A stretch of DNA of 64,000 nt from Ensifer sp. MPMI2T (GCF_004827385.1 NZ_SRXN01000006.1:217849-281848); one strand, 5' to 3'; shown: positions 9,100-18,474, numbered from the stretch's first letter. Notes: generated by a model from the letters alone, not told the origin. Program-made: numbers and translations.

Positions 9100-10362
9100 T
9101 TACGCGCGTCCGTGGCTGACACGGGAACGACGGGCCAACGAGTCGACGATAACAGCGATTGCCAGAACGCCGCCGGTGATCATGTAGCGAAGCGACGAAC
9201 TCAGATTGAGCAGCGTCAGGCCGTTCGAGATCGCCTGGATGACGATGATGCCAAGCAGAGCCGAATAGGCGCTGCCACGCCCGCCGAAGAGGCTGGTGCC
9301 GCCGATGACGGCCGCGGCGATCGCGTTGAGGTTGACGTCGCCGGTGCCGGCCTGCTGACTTGAGGAGGCAAGGCGCGCCGCCGACAGGACTCCACCGAGA
9401 GTGGCGAGCGTAGAGCAGAGGACGAAGGCGCTCATATAGATTCGGCGCACGTTTATGCCCGACCGCCGCGCGGCCTCCCGGTTACCGCCGACCGCGAACA
9501 TCGACCGGCCCCACTTCGTACGCGTCAGCGCATAGTTGAGGATTACGGCAAGGGCGACGAACAGGCCGAACATCCACGGCACGCCGCGACCGAGGTTGAG
9601 ATAGAAGACTGCCACTTCAAGCGCGACGGTAAGCACGACCGCCTTGATGATCAACGCACCGAGGGGCTGGGAGGAGAGGTTCACCGCCTGCCGCTGGCGC
9701 ATCGTCCGCATTCCCGTGGCGACCATCACCAGGCCCGGCACCACCGCCAGCGTATGCGAGAACCAGTCCGGCATGATCAATATCTGTCCGAAGCGGACGA
9801 GCGAGGAAGCGTATGGCAGGTTGATCGAGCCGGTTGGCCCGAGGATGTAGAGCTGCATGCCGAGCAGCGCGAGAAGACCAGCGAGCGTGGCAATGAAGCT
9901 CGGCATTCCGAGACGGTTGTACAGAGCTGCGTAGATCAGTCCGACGACGGCGCCGACCAGTAGCGCCGCGAATATCGCTGCGGCGATCGGCCAGCCGGAA
10001 TTCACCCATAGCACCCCGACCATCGCCGAGGCCAGGCCGCTCATAGAGCCCACCGAAAGGTCGATTTCGCCCAGCACCAGCACGCAAATGATCCCCAACG
10101 AGATCACGCCCACGGTGGCGCTATCGAAGAGCAGGTTCACGAGGTTGTTAGGGGCAAGAAAGACCGGATTAAGGGCCGAAAAGATGACCGATATTACAAT
10201 GAGGCCTACGGCGACCGGCAGCATGCCGAGATCGCCGGACCGCACGCGATCGATGAAACCCCACACCATGTCGAGGATTCCCTCGTCGTGGCGCACACGT
10301 TCATCGCTGCGATCGAGCCTCTGCCGGGTCTGGACAGCGGTGTTCGAAGGGTTCTGGCTCAT
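9100..10362 (-). CDS. Sugar/polyol ABC transporter permease (RbsC/XylH family), probable ribitol
   Basis: Inner-membrane permease of 420 residues, with about ten hydrophobic segments. The EAA-like family signature is near LGEIDLSVGSMSG, and the C-terminal GGTSLFGGRGSAYSALLGI is typical of CUT2 carbohydrate permeases. The N-terminal 45 residues are a hydrophilic extension. Its ATG lies in GCATGA, so it overlaps the stop of the ATPase gene by 4 bases and the two are translationally coupled. Together with the ATPase and the periplasmic protein it forms a three-part importer. Ribitol as substrate is inferred from the linked dehydrogenase and kinase. Confidence 0.9.
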   Translation of the reverse strand: MSQNPSNTAVQTRQRLDRSDERVRHDEGILDMVWGFIDRVRSGDLGMLPVAVGLIVISVIFSALNPVFLAPNNLVNLLFDSATVGVISLGIICVLVLGEIDLSVGSMSGLASAMVGVLWVNSGWPIAAAIFAALLVGAVVGLIYAALYNRLGMPSFIATLAGLLALLGMQLYILGPTGSINLPYASSLVRFGQILIMPDWFSHTLAVVPGLVMVATGMRTMRQRQAVNLSSQPLGALIIKAVVLTVALEVAVFYLNLGRGVPWMFGLFVALAVILNYALTRTKWGRSMFAVGGNREAARRSGINVRRIYMSAFVLCSTLATLGGVLSAARLASSSQQAGTGDVNLNAIAAAVIGGTSLFGGRGSAYSALLGIIVIQAISNGLTLLNLSSSLRYMITGGVLAIAVIVDSLARRSRVSHGRA

Positions 10363-11180
10363 GCGGCTCCTCCGCTCTGCTCATTGACGAGACCGCTCTT
10401 GCGGTCGAGCCGGCGCGAAACGGCGTTCTCCGTGGCACCGGTAATCGCGGTGACGAGGTCATGGTTGGATGCATCCGGCAGGAAGACGCCGTTGTTCCGT
10501 CCAAGCCGCAGCACGACGATGCGATCCGCGACCGCACGCACGTCTTCCATGTTGTGGCTGATGATGATCACGCCGAGCCCGCGGTCGCGGACGCGTTCGA
10601 TGAGGTTGAGGACTTCGGCGGTCTGAGCGACGCCGAGCGCCGCCGTCGGCTCATCGAGCATGATGAGCTTGGGATCCAAGAGCAGCGAGCGCGCGATCGC
10701 CACCGTCTGACGCTGGCCGCCAGAGAGCGACGCGATCGGCTGGCGGACGGACGGGATGCGCGCGGCCAGCTCCCGCAGAAGCGTCCAGGCGCGCACTTCC
10801 ATCGCGACCTCGTCGAGTTGCCAGGGAGCGAGCTCGTGGCCGAGGAACAGGTTCGCGACGACATCGAGATTTTCGCACAGCGCCAGGTCCTGGAAGACCG
10901 TCGCTATACCGAGGTCAAGCGCTTTTGCGGGATTTTCGAGCGTCACGCCCTCCCCGCAGAACTCGATCGTGCCCGCGGACGGTTGATGCACGCCGGCGAG
11001 GATCTTGACGAGCGTCGACTTGCCGGCGCCGTTGTCTCCCACCAAAGCGACGACTTCGCCGGCGTTGACGTCGAGTTCGATGTCGGTGAGTGCGGATACG
11101 GCGCCAAAATTCTTGGATATGCCGCGAAGACGCAGCACAGGCTCACCCTTTGCGGGGGCACTCTGGATATCGCGTGTCAT
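10359..11180 (-). CDS. Sugar/polyol ABC transporter ATP-binding protein (CUT2), probable ribitol
   Basis: Cytosolic ATPase of 273 residues energising the importer. It has Walker A GDNGAGKST, the Q-loop in TVFQDLALCENLDV, the signature LSGGQRQ, Walker B LIMLDEPTAAL and the switch His in IISHNMEDV. It has a single nucleotide-binding domain, unlike the double-domain RbsA type, so two copies should pair, as in the FrcA-type rhizobial transporters. It overlaps the permease by 4 bases. It is separated from the binding-protein gene by 285 bases that contain a RIME-like repeat, which may lower its expression relative to the binding protein. Confidence 0.92.
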   Translation of the reverse strand: MTRDIQSAPAKGEPVLRLRGISKNFGAVSALTDIELDVNAGEVVALVGDNGAGKSTLVKILAGVHQPSAGTIEFCGEGVTLENPAKALDLGIATVFQDLALCENLDVVANLFLGHELAPWQLDEVAMEVRAWTLLRELAARIPSVRQPIASLSGGQRQTVAIARSLLLDPKLIMLDEPTAALGVAQTAEVLNLIERVRDRGLGVIIISHNMEDVRAVADRIVVLRLGRNNGVFLPDASNHDLVTAITGATENAVSRRLDRKSGLVNEQSGGAA

Positions 11181-11200
11181 CGCCTTTCGACCTTTCGACC

Positions 11201-11302
11201 ACAGTTCCGCGCGTCGTATCAGACACGCAAAGGACGCTGTAACACTTTGAATTGCTGCATGTTTCCACCCTTGAATCGGATACGATCTAGGGAAACATGC
11301 AG
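11201..11302. repeat. RIME1-like palindromic repeat, copy 1
   Basis: About 100 bases built of two palindromes joined by GCACTTTGAATTGCTGCATG-like DNA (here AACACTTTGAATTGCTGCAT). The first arm is a degenerate GCGCGTC...GACACGC pair. The second is CTGCATGTTTCC...GGAAACATGCAG. The same arrangement recurs at 13925, 36494, 60156 and, in variant form, 42708. Such elements are abundant in Sinorhizobium intergenic DNA. This copy lies inside the ribitol operon between the binding-protein and ATPase genes. Confidence 0.85.
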
Positions 11303-11465
11303 TGGAGCGGGATCAAGGAAACATACGAGCGATTCTCCGCCGCGCATCCCGCGCCAAGTTGGTAGAATCGATCACGGCCATGATTATGGGTCGACCAAAA
11401 ATCATCGTGATCGCGGAGATGTGCTCGGCCGCGCCTCGCGGCCGAGCACGACAACAGTCAGAGTC

Positions 11466-12512
11466 TCAGTTCATGATGCCGAGTTTGCGGCAACCTTCAG
11501 CATATTCGCCGGTGCAGATCTCTTCCGGCGTGTTGATCTTCTTGTCGAAGATCTCGGCCTTGATGTTTTCGGCCGTGACTACGGCTGGGTTGAAGAGCTG
11601 CGACGGCGTCTCGTACAGCTTATGGGTCGCTTCCGGGGTTTCGCCCTTGATCAGCTTCACGGCGACGTTGGCGGCAGCCGCCGCGACGATCTCGGAAGGC
11701 TTCGAGATCGTGTTGTACTGATCGCCGGAGATGACCAGTTGCAGCGCCGCAATCGTCGCATCGTTGCCGGTGACCGGGGGGACCGGCTTGACGCCTGCCG
11801 CCTTGAGAGCGGCAATCGCACCACCGCCGGTTCCGTCGTTGGCGGCAACGATGCCCTTGATCTGGTCACCGAAGCGGGTGATCTGACCGGCAGTCCATTC
11901 CTGTGCCTTCGGCGGGGCCCAGTCCGGCGTATCGTATTCCGCGAGCGTCTTGTAGCCGGACGCGTCGAGGGCGGAATCGATGCCGTCGCGAATGAGACCG
12001 GCGGCCGCGTCGGTCGGCGAGCCGTTGATCTGCAGCACGCCGGAACCTTCCGGGACGCCGGCCGCCTTCAGGTGCTCGACGAGCGACTGAGCGATAGAGC
12101 GGCCGATGCCTTCATTGTCGAATGAAACGTAATAGTCCGCCGGCTTGTCCGGGATCGGACGGTCATAGGCGATCACCTTGACGTCCTGAGAATGGGCGAT
12201 TTCGACGAGCGCGGCGGCTGCCGCGGAATCAACCGGGTCAAGCACGACCACTTTGGCGCCCTGAGCGATCGCGGAGTTGAACTGCTGCTGCTGAAGCGCC
12301 ACGTCCGCATTGGCGTTCTGGTAGATGACTGTGCAGCTCGGGCAGAGCTTCTCCATCTCCGCCTTGAAGCCTGGATAGTCGTGCTCCTCATAGCGCGTCG
12401 AAGCCTGGTCCGGCATCAGGAAAGCAACGGTGGCCGCTTCCTGCGCAACGGCGGCGCTGCTGAGCGACACGGCAAGGCCGGTCGAGGCAAGCAAATAACA
12501 AATCGTCTTCAT
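11466..12512 (-). CDS. Periplasmic sugar/polyol-binding protein of ABC transporter, probable ribitol
   Basis: Periplasmic binding protein of the RbsB/XylF fold (Peripla_BP_4), 348 residues. It has a cleavable signal peptide (MKTICYLLASTGLAVSLSS, cut after VAQ or AVA near 22). The two-lobed fold is seen in QQFNSAIAQGAKVVVLDPVD, GIVAANDGTGGGAIAALKAAG and PVTGNDATIAALQ. A C-terminal pair of cysteines (CTGEYAEGC) could form a disulphide. ATG 12512 has GGAGG seven bases upstream. It is the first gene of the ribitol operon, divergent from the LacI regulator with a 313-base shared control region. The ligand is inferred from the operon. Confidence 0.9.
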   Translation of the reverse strand: MKTICYLLASTGLAVSLSSAAVAQEAATVAFLMPDQASTRYEEHDYPGFKAEMEKLCPSCTVIYQNANADVALQQQQFNSAIAQGAKVVVLDPVDSAAAAALVEIAHSQDVKVIAYDRPIPDKPADYYVSFDNEGIGRSIAQSLVEHLKAAGVPEGSGVLQINGSPTDAAAGLIRDGIDSALDASGYKTLAEYDTPDWAPPKAQEWTAGQITRFGDQIKGIVAANDGTGGGAIAALKAAGVKPVPPVTGNDATIAALQLVISGDQYNTISKPSEIVAAAAANVAVKLIKGETPEATHKLYETPSQLFNPAVVTAENIKAEIFDKKINTPEEICTGEYAEGCRKLGIMN

Positions 12513-12727
12513 AAGTTTCCTCCACGGTTGATTTTTCGCCGGCGTCCTGAAGCTTTTGAAGGGCGACACCCCCAAGATATCGCGAAGTCGTCCGGGGACA
12601 AATTCCGCACCGCTTCTACAGGCCCATCAGGGCGCAGCCAGTCGCTCGCCGCGGCCAACACCGCAGCGCTTGTCTTTTGATTTCTTGTCTGACTCCTCCC
12701 CCTGCCCAGCTTTTGCTGAAACTGGTG

Positions 12728-12765
12728 GCTTCATCGATTGTGCTCGCTTGCTCAATCGATGAAGC
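12728..12765. promoter_or_regulatory. Inverted repeat in ribitol-operon control region, candidate LacI operator
   Basis: A perfect 13-base inverted repeat, GCTTCATCGATTG at 12728-12740 and its complement at 12753-12765, with a 12-base spacer. Each arm has an ATCGAT core that is itself palindromic, so each arm could be one operator half or a separate site. It lies in the 313-base gap between the divergent binding-protein gene and the lacI-type gene, the place where the regulator should bind. No other gene or obvious RNA was seen in this gap. It could also act as an RNA hairpin. Confidence 0.5.
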
Positions 12766-12825
12766 AGAATTGCCACTTAACTCCTTTGATGTCAAGGTGA
12801 CGTTCGAAAATGGAGATCAAAATTC

Positions 12826-13845
12826 GTGAAGCGTAGCATTCCGACGAAAAGGACAACGATCTACGACCTGGCCGAATTGGCCGGGACCTCGGCGAGTGCA
12901 GTGAGCGCCGTATTGAGTGGCAACTGGAAGAAACGCCGCATCAGCGCCCAGCTTGCCGAGAAGATCACCCGGCTCGCCGAGGAGCAGGGATATGCGCTGA
13001 ACATGCAGGCGAGCGTGCTGCGGCGCGAGCGATCGAAAATCATCGGAATGATCGTTCCGAAGTACGACAACCGCTACTTCGGCTCGATCGTCGAACAGTT
13101 CGAGGCCATGGCCCGAGAAAGAGGGCTCTTCCCGATCATCACCTGCACGCGCCGCGATCCGGCACTGGAAATCGAAGCCGCGCGCGCCATGCTCTCCTAC
13201 CAGGTGGACTGCCTGATCGCCACCGGCGCGACCGATCCGGATCGCATCGCGGATATATGTTCTGCCGCCGGCGTTCGCGCCGTGAATCTCGATCTGCCGG
13301 GTTCGCGCGTGCCGTCGGTCATCTCCGACAATTTCGCCGGCGCGCTCGAACTGACGCGGCGCGTGCTGGCGAACTGCGAGAGGGAGTTTGGTGAAAAGGC
13401 GCCACTGCTCTTCGTCGGTGGGCGCGGAACCGACCACAACACATCGGAACGTGTGAGAGGATTCCGCGCCGCCCATGCCGAAGCGGGGGTGCCGGTCGAC
13501 GAGACGCTGGTGCTCACCTGCGGCTACGCTCCCGAAAAGGCCGAGAACGCCATGAAGGGGATCGCGGAAAAGCTGGGAACATTGCCGCGCGGCATGTTCG
13601 TCAACTCCACGATTTCGCTAGAAGGCGTCATGCGCTGGATCCGTCGCTCCGGCCACTATGCCGACCGAATGCCGCACCTCGGCTGCTTCGACTGGGATCC
13701 CTTCGTGGCCATGCTCGGCGACCACATCGAAATGGTTCGCCAGGACGTTCCGAGAATGCTCGACGCGGTCTTCGAGATCATCGACTCCGGCGCATCGGAA
13801 CTGAAAGTGATCCAGATTCCGCCGATCGTCGAGCAGACCGGGTAA
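12826..13845 (+). CDS. LacI-family transcriptional regulator of the ribitol operon
   Basis: DNA-binding regulator of 339 residues. The N-terminal helix-turn-helix (TTIYDLAELAGTSASAVSAV, about 10-29) and hinge helix (MQASVLRR) are followed by a periplasmic-binding-protein-like effector domain with KIIGMIVPKYDNRYF at its start. The start codon is GTG with GGAG about 10 bases upstream. It is divergent from the binding-protein gene. It probably represses the operon until ribitol or ribulose binds, but activation is possible. The hinge lacks the usual AARxL wording, which suggests a LacI subfamily with its own operator preference. Confidence 0.9.
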   Translation: MKRSIPTKRTTIYDLAELAGTSASAVSAVLSGNWKKRRISAQLAEKITRLAEEQGYALNMQASVLRRERSKIIGMIVPKYDNRYFGSIVEQFEAMARERGLFPIITCTRRDPALEIEAARAMLSYQVDCLIATGATDPDRIADICSAAGVRAVNLDLPGSRVPSVISDNFAGALELTRRVLANCEREFGEKAPLLFVGGRGTDHNTSERVRGFRAAHAEAGVPVDETLVLTCGYAPEKAENAMKGIAEKLGTLPRGMFVNSTISLEGVMRWIRRSGHYADRMPHLGCFDWDPFVAMLGDHIEMVRQDVPRMLDAVFEIIDSGASELKVIQIPPIVEQTG

Positions 13846-13924
13846 ACACCAACGCAAGCTTCCGAACTCTTCAGTATGTCCGCGAGCGTCGCGACCGAAA
13901 AAGGCGCTCCACCGCGCGGGGCCT

Positions 13925-14016
13925 CATAGCGCCACGCGTCTTATCGGGACGCGCAAGGACGCCGCAGCACTTTGAATTGCTGCATGTGTTATCCTTAAGA
14001 TTTGGGAAACATGCAG
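13925..14016. repeat. RIME1-like palindromic repeat, copy 2
   Basis: Carries ACGCGTC...GACGCG, then GCAGCACTTTGAATTGCTGC and a closing AAACATGCAG, matching copy 1 in order and orientation. It lies between the convergent ends of the LacI gene and the large fusion gene. No other gene is seen between 13846 and 14103. Confidence 0.85.
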
Positions 14017-14103
14017 GAGATGCGACGAAGCGCGAACGCCCCGGCGGGAGGACCGTCAGGGGCGAGCGTTTGATTGGTTGCGGGTCTGAAGCCCCAGCGG
14101 CCC

Positions 14104-17079
14104 TTACTCTTCCGCCGGTCCGTAGAGGCCGAGCTGGTCGAGCAAAGCCCTCTGCCGGCCGGCATTTTCGACCAGTAGGCCGGTGTAGCGATCGATGATC
14201 CGGCCGCGGTGATCCGGATCGGAAACGGCGGAGAGCGCACCAACGATCGCCACGATTTTTTCCGAGGCCTGCCGCAGCTCCTCCAGGAGTTCCGGCTTGC
14301 CGGCAACCTCGGTGACGGCCCGCTTCGTCACCCGGCCGATGCCGCCGGGCGTGCGGCTGCCCGCTGAAACGTAACCCTCCGGCAGGTCGCCCTTGAGATT
14401 GGTGACCGTTTTGAAGCGGATGACGTCGAAGATCTGGTCGACCGCCTGCTTCGCACCGGTCACCCGCGAGGGATGGTCCGTGTCGGCAGCCGCATGCGGC
14501 AGAAGCTCGAGCTTGCCCTTATGGCGCTCTTCGAGCGGCAGGTAAGGCAGCATCGGACCGCTGAGCTTGCCGGTCGCGGCGTCCTTGAAGAGGTCGGCAT
14601 CGATCGCCGCGTGCGCGATCTTGCCCGACGACAGCGCCTCGTCGAGGGCGACGGCATCGACGACCTCGCCCCGGTCGTAGTTGACCAGCACCGCGCCGTT
14701 GTTCATCGCACCGAGCACCTTCGCATCGACGGTTCCGGCATTGGAATAGACGCCGGTCGTCGGGTCCAGGCGGCCGAGACCAATATGGACTGAAAGGACG
14801 TCGGCGCCGGTCGCCGCTGCGACCGCACTTGCGGCATATTCGAAGCCTTCCGCCTCGATCCAGCGCTTGTGATGCTCGCGGGCGTAGATCGCCACCTTCA
14901 TGCCGAAGGCCTTGGCAAGCTTGGCGACTTCGCGGCCGATATTGCCGTAGCCGAGAATGGCGATCTTGCGGCCCTCGAGCTTGGCGGTTGGGAAATCCTT
15001 GAGCTGACGGCCGGTGTCGAAGTCACCCTCGGCGACCATTCGGTGCAGCCGGTCGACCGGCAGGTCGGGAACGACCTTCAGGATAGCCTTCATCGCCATT
15101 TGGGCGGTCGCGCGGCTGTTGATGCCCGGCGTGTTCATAAGCGGCGCATCGCCGCCCTCGCCGTTGCCGCCGCCCCAGGAGGCCGAGCCCATGTTGCCGG
15201 TGCCCGCGCCGATGCGCACGCCACCGAGCGGGAATACGGAGGCCTTCGGAATGAAGGTCGCCGCCGCGATCAGCGCGTCGTATTGGCCCTTGTCCGTCTG
15301 CGGCAGGATCTCCGCCTCGGTGCTGAGGTTCGGCTGGTAGAAGAAATGAATGTGGCCCTTCTCGAGCGCCGACCGGTCGCCGAGCGGCCCGAGATGGAAG
15401 ACGCCGCCCTTTTCCTCGATGTAGGCTTTAATCTCGCTATAATCCGGCTGGCCGTCGGCGCCGAAACGCAGGCCAACCAGATCGGCGATCAGCACCGTAT
15501 AAGCGCGCGCGGGATCGTCCTTGCGGACGGCGCCGTCGGCCTTGGCCGAGGCCTCAAAAGTGACGCCGTTCTTCGCCAGTTCCTCTTCGAGAACGACGAT
15601 CTTGGCGCGCAGATAGGCATATTGCAGATTCTCCAGCAGCGCGACGACATCTTCCGGCTCGCGGATGCCACCGACCCAGGCGCGATAGTCGCCGGGCGTG
15701 CCCGGGAAGGCATTGACGTAGCGGGCTGCATCGAGGCCGCGCTCGTACTCGCCGTTCGGATGGGTAATGCCCTCATAGCCGAGCAATTGCTTCGAACGGG
15801 CAATGATACGGGCGTGGATGTCGGGATCGCTGACGCCGTCGTCTTCGACCTTGAGCAGCGTCACCGCCGCGCCGCGCCGCTCGGCATCGGTGACCGTCAG
15901 CGACAGAAGCGGATGCGACGCGACCCATTCGTCGATCACCTTGCGGTTGGCGGCGGAGCGACGGTTGAGGTCGACGACAGAGCCGACGCGCGCTTCCGAT
16001 TGCAGAAGGCCGAAGGTGGTCTCGGCGAAGGCGAGCGCGCTGTAGGTATTGATGACGCCGCCCAGCATGCGGTCTTCGGCGGCATCGTAGAACGGCCCGG
16101 CATCGACGGAGCGCTTCGCCGAAAACGGCTGCCTGGGATCGATCGGCGGAGCGATCTTCAGCTGGCGCGGGATCGCCCAAGCAGGATCTTGCTGATTCTT
16201 CTCGATCAATGCCAAAGCATGCGGGGTGAAGGAGGCGACAAAATAGCCCGAAACCCCGCCGATCGCCTTCTGGAACGGCATGAACAGGCAGCACTTCGCC
16301 ATCACGGCGGCAACCAGTTCGGGCTCCCACGGCATGGCGCCGAGCATCGAGGTTGCATCGAACACAGCATGGCGGCTTGCCGGGTCGCCGTCTATCCAGC
16401 TCAAAAGTTCGCGGATCTCGCGGCTGGTATAGGCATTTGCCCCGGTCGTCTCGTGGCCGACACCAACGAAGATCGAGACGCCGAGGGCGGAAAGCTCTTC
16501 TGCCGACGGGATCACACCTTCCGAGGCGGCGAAATGGATGCGGCTCTCGCAGCCCTTTTCGGCGAAGCGCTGCATCTCGATCAACTGGGTGGCCCAGGAC
16601 TGGCGGAAGAAGCCCGCGGCCCTCGACGGATCGCTCTCTGGCCGCGGCGTATCGACATAGATGCGTTGGGATGCGTCGTTGGCGTTCATCAGATGCTGGA
16701 CGCAAACCGTGAAACCGCTGTGGCCACCGCCGAGCCCCACGGCCATGCGGTTCGTCTTCGGAAAGCCGAAATAGCGATGGATCGCCCGCATCATGTCGGT
16801 CAGGATCTTGTCCGCGGGATAGCCGCGATGCATGCTGCGGGAAATCTCGGCGGTGGTGAAGCCGCCTATGTCATTGCCCCTGCCGTCGAACTTGCGATAG
16901 GTCTTCTCAATCCAGGCATCGAAGGCGAGGCGCCGCAGGCGGCTATCCACTTCGTCGGTGGTCGCATCGGTGATCGGGCCGACGCCGAAGAATGGATTAG
17001 ACGGCAGCCTCGGCGCGCCATTCCTGGTCAGTTCGAGTGCCTTCAGTCGCTGTTCCTGCATCTGCGCGATGTTCATCAT
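14104..17079 (-). CDS. Fusion of PLP aminotransferase (SerC-like) and NAD 2-hydroxyacid dehydrogenase (SerA-like)
   Basis: A 991-residue two-enzyme protein. Residues about 40-480 look like a fold-type I PLP enzyme of the phosphoserine aminotransferase/class V group: VGLGGGHSGF, FDATSMLGAMPW and a probable Schiff-base Lys at 271 in MPFQKAIGG. Residues about 600-900 are a D-isomer-specific 2-hydroxyacid dehydrogenase with GYGNIG near 709, NYDRGEVVD carrying the substrate Arg, and the catalytic His in LLPHAAADTDH. A C-terminal tail of about 80 residues is helical. Possible roles are 3-phosphoglycerate to phosphoserine in one chain, or hydroxypyruvate/glycerate metabolism linked to the serine-cycle genes nearby. 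ATG 17079 (or 17076) fits; a 49-codon upstream extension has no ribosome site. The substrate is not established. Confidence 0.8.
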   Translation of the reverse strand: MMNIAQMQEQRLKALELTRNGAPRLPSNPFFGVGPITDATTDEVDSRLRRLAFDAWIEKTYRKFDGRGNDIGGFTTAEISRSMHRGYPADKILTDMMRAIHRYFGFPKTNRMAVGLGGGHSGFTVCVQHLMNANDASQRIYVDTPRPESDPSRAAGFFRQSWATQLIEMQRFAEKGCESRIHFAASEGVIPSAEELSALGVSIFVGVGHETTGANAYTSREIRELLSWIDGDPASRHAVFDATSMLGAMPWEPELVAAVMAKCCLFMPFQKAIGGVSGYFVASFTPHALALIEKNQQDPAWAIPRQLKIAPPIDPRQPFSAKRSVDAGPFYDAAEDRMLGGVINTYSALAFAETTFGLLQSEARVGSVVDLNRRSAANRKVIDEWVASHPLLSLTVTDAERRGAAVTLLKVEDDGVSDPDIHARIIARSKQLLGYEGITHPNGEYERGLDAARYVNAFPGTPGDYRAWVGGIREPEDVVALLENLQYAYLRAKIVVLEEELAKNGVTFEASAKADGAVRKDDPARAYTVLIADLVGLRFGADGQPDYSEIKAYIEEKGGVFHLGPLGDRSALEKGHIHFFYQPNLSTEAEILPQTDKGQYDALIAAATFIPKASVFPLGGVRIGAGTGNMGSASWGGGNGEGGDAPLMNTPGINSRATAQMAMKAILKVVPDLPVDRLHRMVAEGDFDTGRQLKDFPTAKLEGRKIAILGYGNIGREVAKLAKAFGMKVAIYAREHHKRWIEAEGFEYAASAVAAATGADVLSVHIGLGRLDPTTGVYSNAGTVDAKVLGAMNNGAVLVNYDRGEVVDAVALDEALSSGKIAHAAIDADLFKDAATGKLSGPMLPYLPLEERHKGKLELLPHAAADTDHPSRVTGAKQAVDQIFDVIRFKTVTNLKGDLPEGYVSAGSRTPGGIGRVTKRAVTEVAGKPELLEELRQASEKIVAIVGALSAVSDPDHRGRIIDRYTGLLVENAGRQRALLDQLGLYGPAEE

Positions 17080-17329
17080 GATCTGCCTATCTGTTTTCGA
17101 GGCGGGGAGATGGCGCTGATAGTGGATCGAACACGTCAGAAAGAAGACCTCATATGCGCCGAACAGCACGCGGAATGCGTCATGGTTGCGCCTGTGGTTG
17201 CTGCCGCGCTGGCTCTGGCAGCGCATTAACGACCTCCCCGGGGACTTCTCGCGGAACGACGGCGCGGCGACTGCGTAGTCCTACGGCCGGATCAACAACG
17301 TGCCTTGAGTCTTGCGATTTTGCTGTCGT

Positions 17330-18337
17330 CTAAGAACCCAGGGATGCGCGGAAATTTTGTGGTGTGTTGGCAAACCGCCTGCGGAACATCCGGCTGAGAT
17401 GGGATGAATCACAGAAACCGCTTTCCGCTGCGATCATCGCAATCGACTTCTCCGTATTCTCGAGCATGTGGCGCGCGAGCAAAAGCCGCATCTCGATGAA
17501 CGCGGTCAGGGGCGAGGTTCCAAGTGCCTCCCTGAAATGCCGTTCAAGACACCGCTTACCAACTTTCAGATGTCTTGCTATCTCGGAGACGGAAAGAGGC
17601 GTGTCCAGGCTTTGCTGCATCAGCAAAAGCGCCTTCCTGACAATTGGATCCTTCGTCCGGAAGCTGAGGGTCAGGCCGGGCTGCGGTGTGCCCCCGTCCT
17701 CCGCCTCGCTGATCATCATGATATTCAAGCTCTTCGTGGATTGCGCCTTGCCGATGTGTCTGTCGACCAGGAATGCGGCGAGGTGAGCTGTGCTGGTACC
17801 GCCCGAGCACGTCAGGCGGTCGCGGTCGACCACGAAGATCTGGTCGGATATCGGCTTGAGCCCGTCGAACTGCGAGAGAAAATCCTGGTGGTGGAACCAG
17901 CTCACACAGCCGCGATAGCCCTCCATTAAACCGGCACGATGGAGGATGAACGTGCCAGTGCAAAGGCCAACCAGCGGAACCCCGGCCGCCGCGGCCTGCC
18001 GCAGGTAACGTTCCACACGCTCGTCGGGCCGGTCCATTTCGTCTATAAGGCCGCCGACCACCACGATATAATCGAAGAGTTTGGGGCTGCCGAACACCTC
18101 GTGAGGCTGAACAGAGACACCGCAACTCGCGGTGATCGGCCTCATGTCCGGGGCAACGACTTTCCATCGGCACTGGATTGGCCGGCTACGGTCGCCTTCA
18201 TCCGCGGCGAGGCGCAACACGTCTACGAAATTGGCGAAAGCGCAGAGGGTAAATCGCTGCACCAGAACGAACCCCACCGTCAGGCGCGCATCCTGCTCGC
18301 GCCGCACGCCCCTCGGGGAAACGTCATTTACAACCAT
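17330..18337 (-). CDS. GlxA-family AraC-type transcriptional regulator
   Basis: 335-residue regulator with an N-terminal DJ-1/PfpI-like (GATase1) domain and a C-terminal AraC DNA-binding domain. The amidotransferase-like part shows VGLCTGTFILHRAGLM, with Cys in the nucleophile elbow. The AraC part shows SVSEIARHLKVGKRCLERHF and SGFCDSSHLSRMFRRRF, the two helix-turn-helix units. This architecture covers regulators of arginine, glycine betaine and carnitine catabolism. It is divergent from a second GlxA-type gene and downstream of the fusion gene on the same strand. Its inducer is unknown; its position suggests control of the fusion gene or the betaine genes. Confidence 0.88.
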   Translation of the reverse strand: MVVNDVSPRGVRREQDARLTVGFVLVQRFTLCAFANFVDVLRLAADEGDRSRPIQCRWKVVAPDMRPITASCGVSVQPHEVFGSPKLFDYIVVVGGLIDEMDRPDERVERYLRQAAAAGVPLVGLCTGTFILHRAGLMEGYRGCVSWFHHQDFLSQFDGLKPISDQIFVVDRDRLTCSGGTSTAHLAAFLVDRHIGKAQSTKSLNIMMISEAEDGGTPQPGLTLSFRTKDPIVRKALLLMQQSLDTPLSVSEIARHLKVGKRCLERHFREALGTSPLTAFIEMRLLLARHMLENTEKSIAMIAAESGFCDSSHLSRMFRRRFANTPQNFRASLGS

Positions 18338-18474
18338 GCTGTCTCATTTCTACTGCCGATGTGACGCAATCATTCTTTTCAGATCTCCGACGCAAGTCAA
18401 TATTTCGGGATAAGTCGCGGAGAGATGGCCAAGCGACGCCGGAGGATGCCAGGCCGTCGTTGGGAGCATTTTGG

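Noticed and set aside
10461..12125. 554-codon open frame on the plus strand
   Set aside because: Crosses the antisense of the ATPase gene, a RIME repeat and the binding-protein gene; not a real gene.
14020..14103. Imperfect GC-rich stem (CGAACGCCCC with GGGGCGAGCG) after the fusion gene
   Set aside because: Could be a terminator, but the stem is bulged and there is no T-run, so not listed.
14869..17229. 786-codon open frame on the plus strand
   Set aside because: Exactly antisense to the fusion gene; composition (His/Arg/Gly-rich) and lack of motifs are those of a shadow frame in GC-rich DNA.
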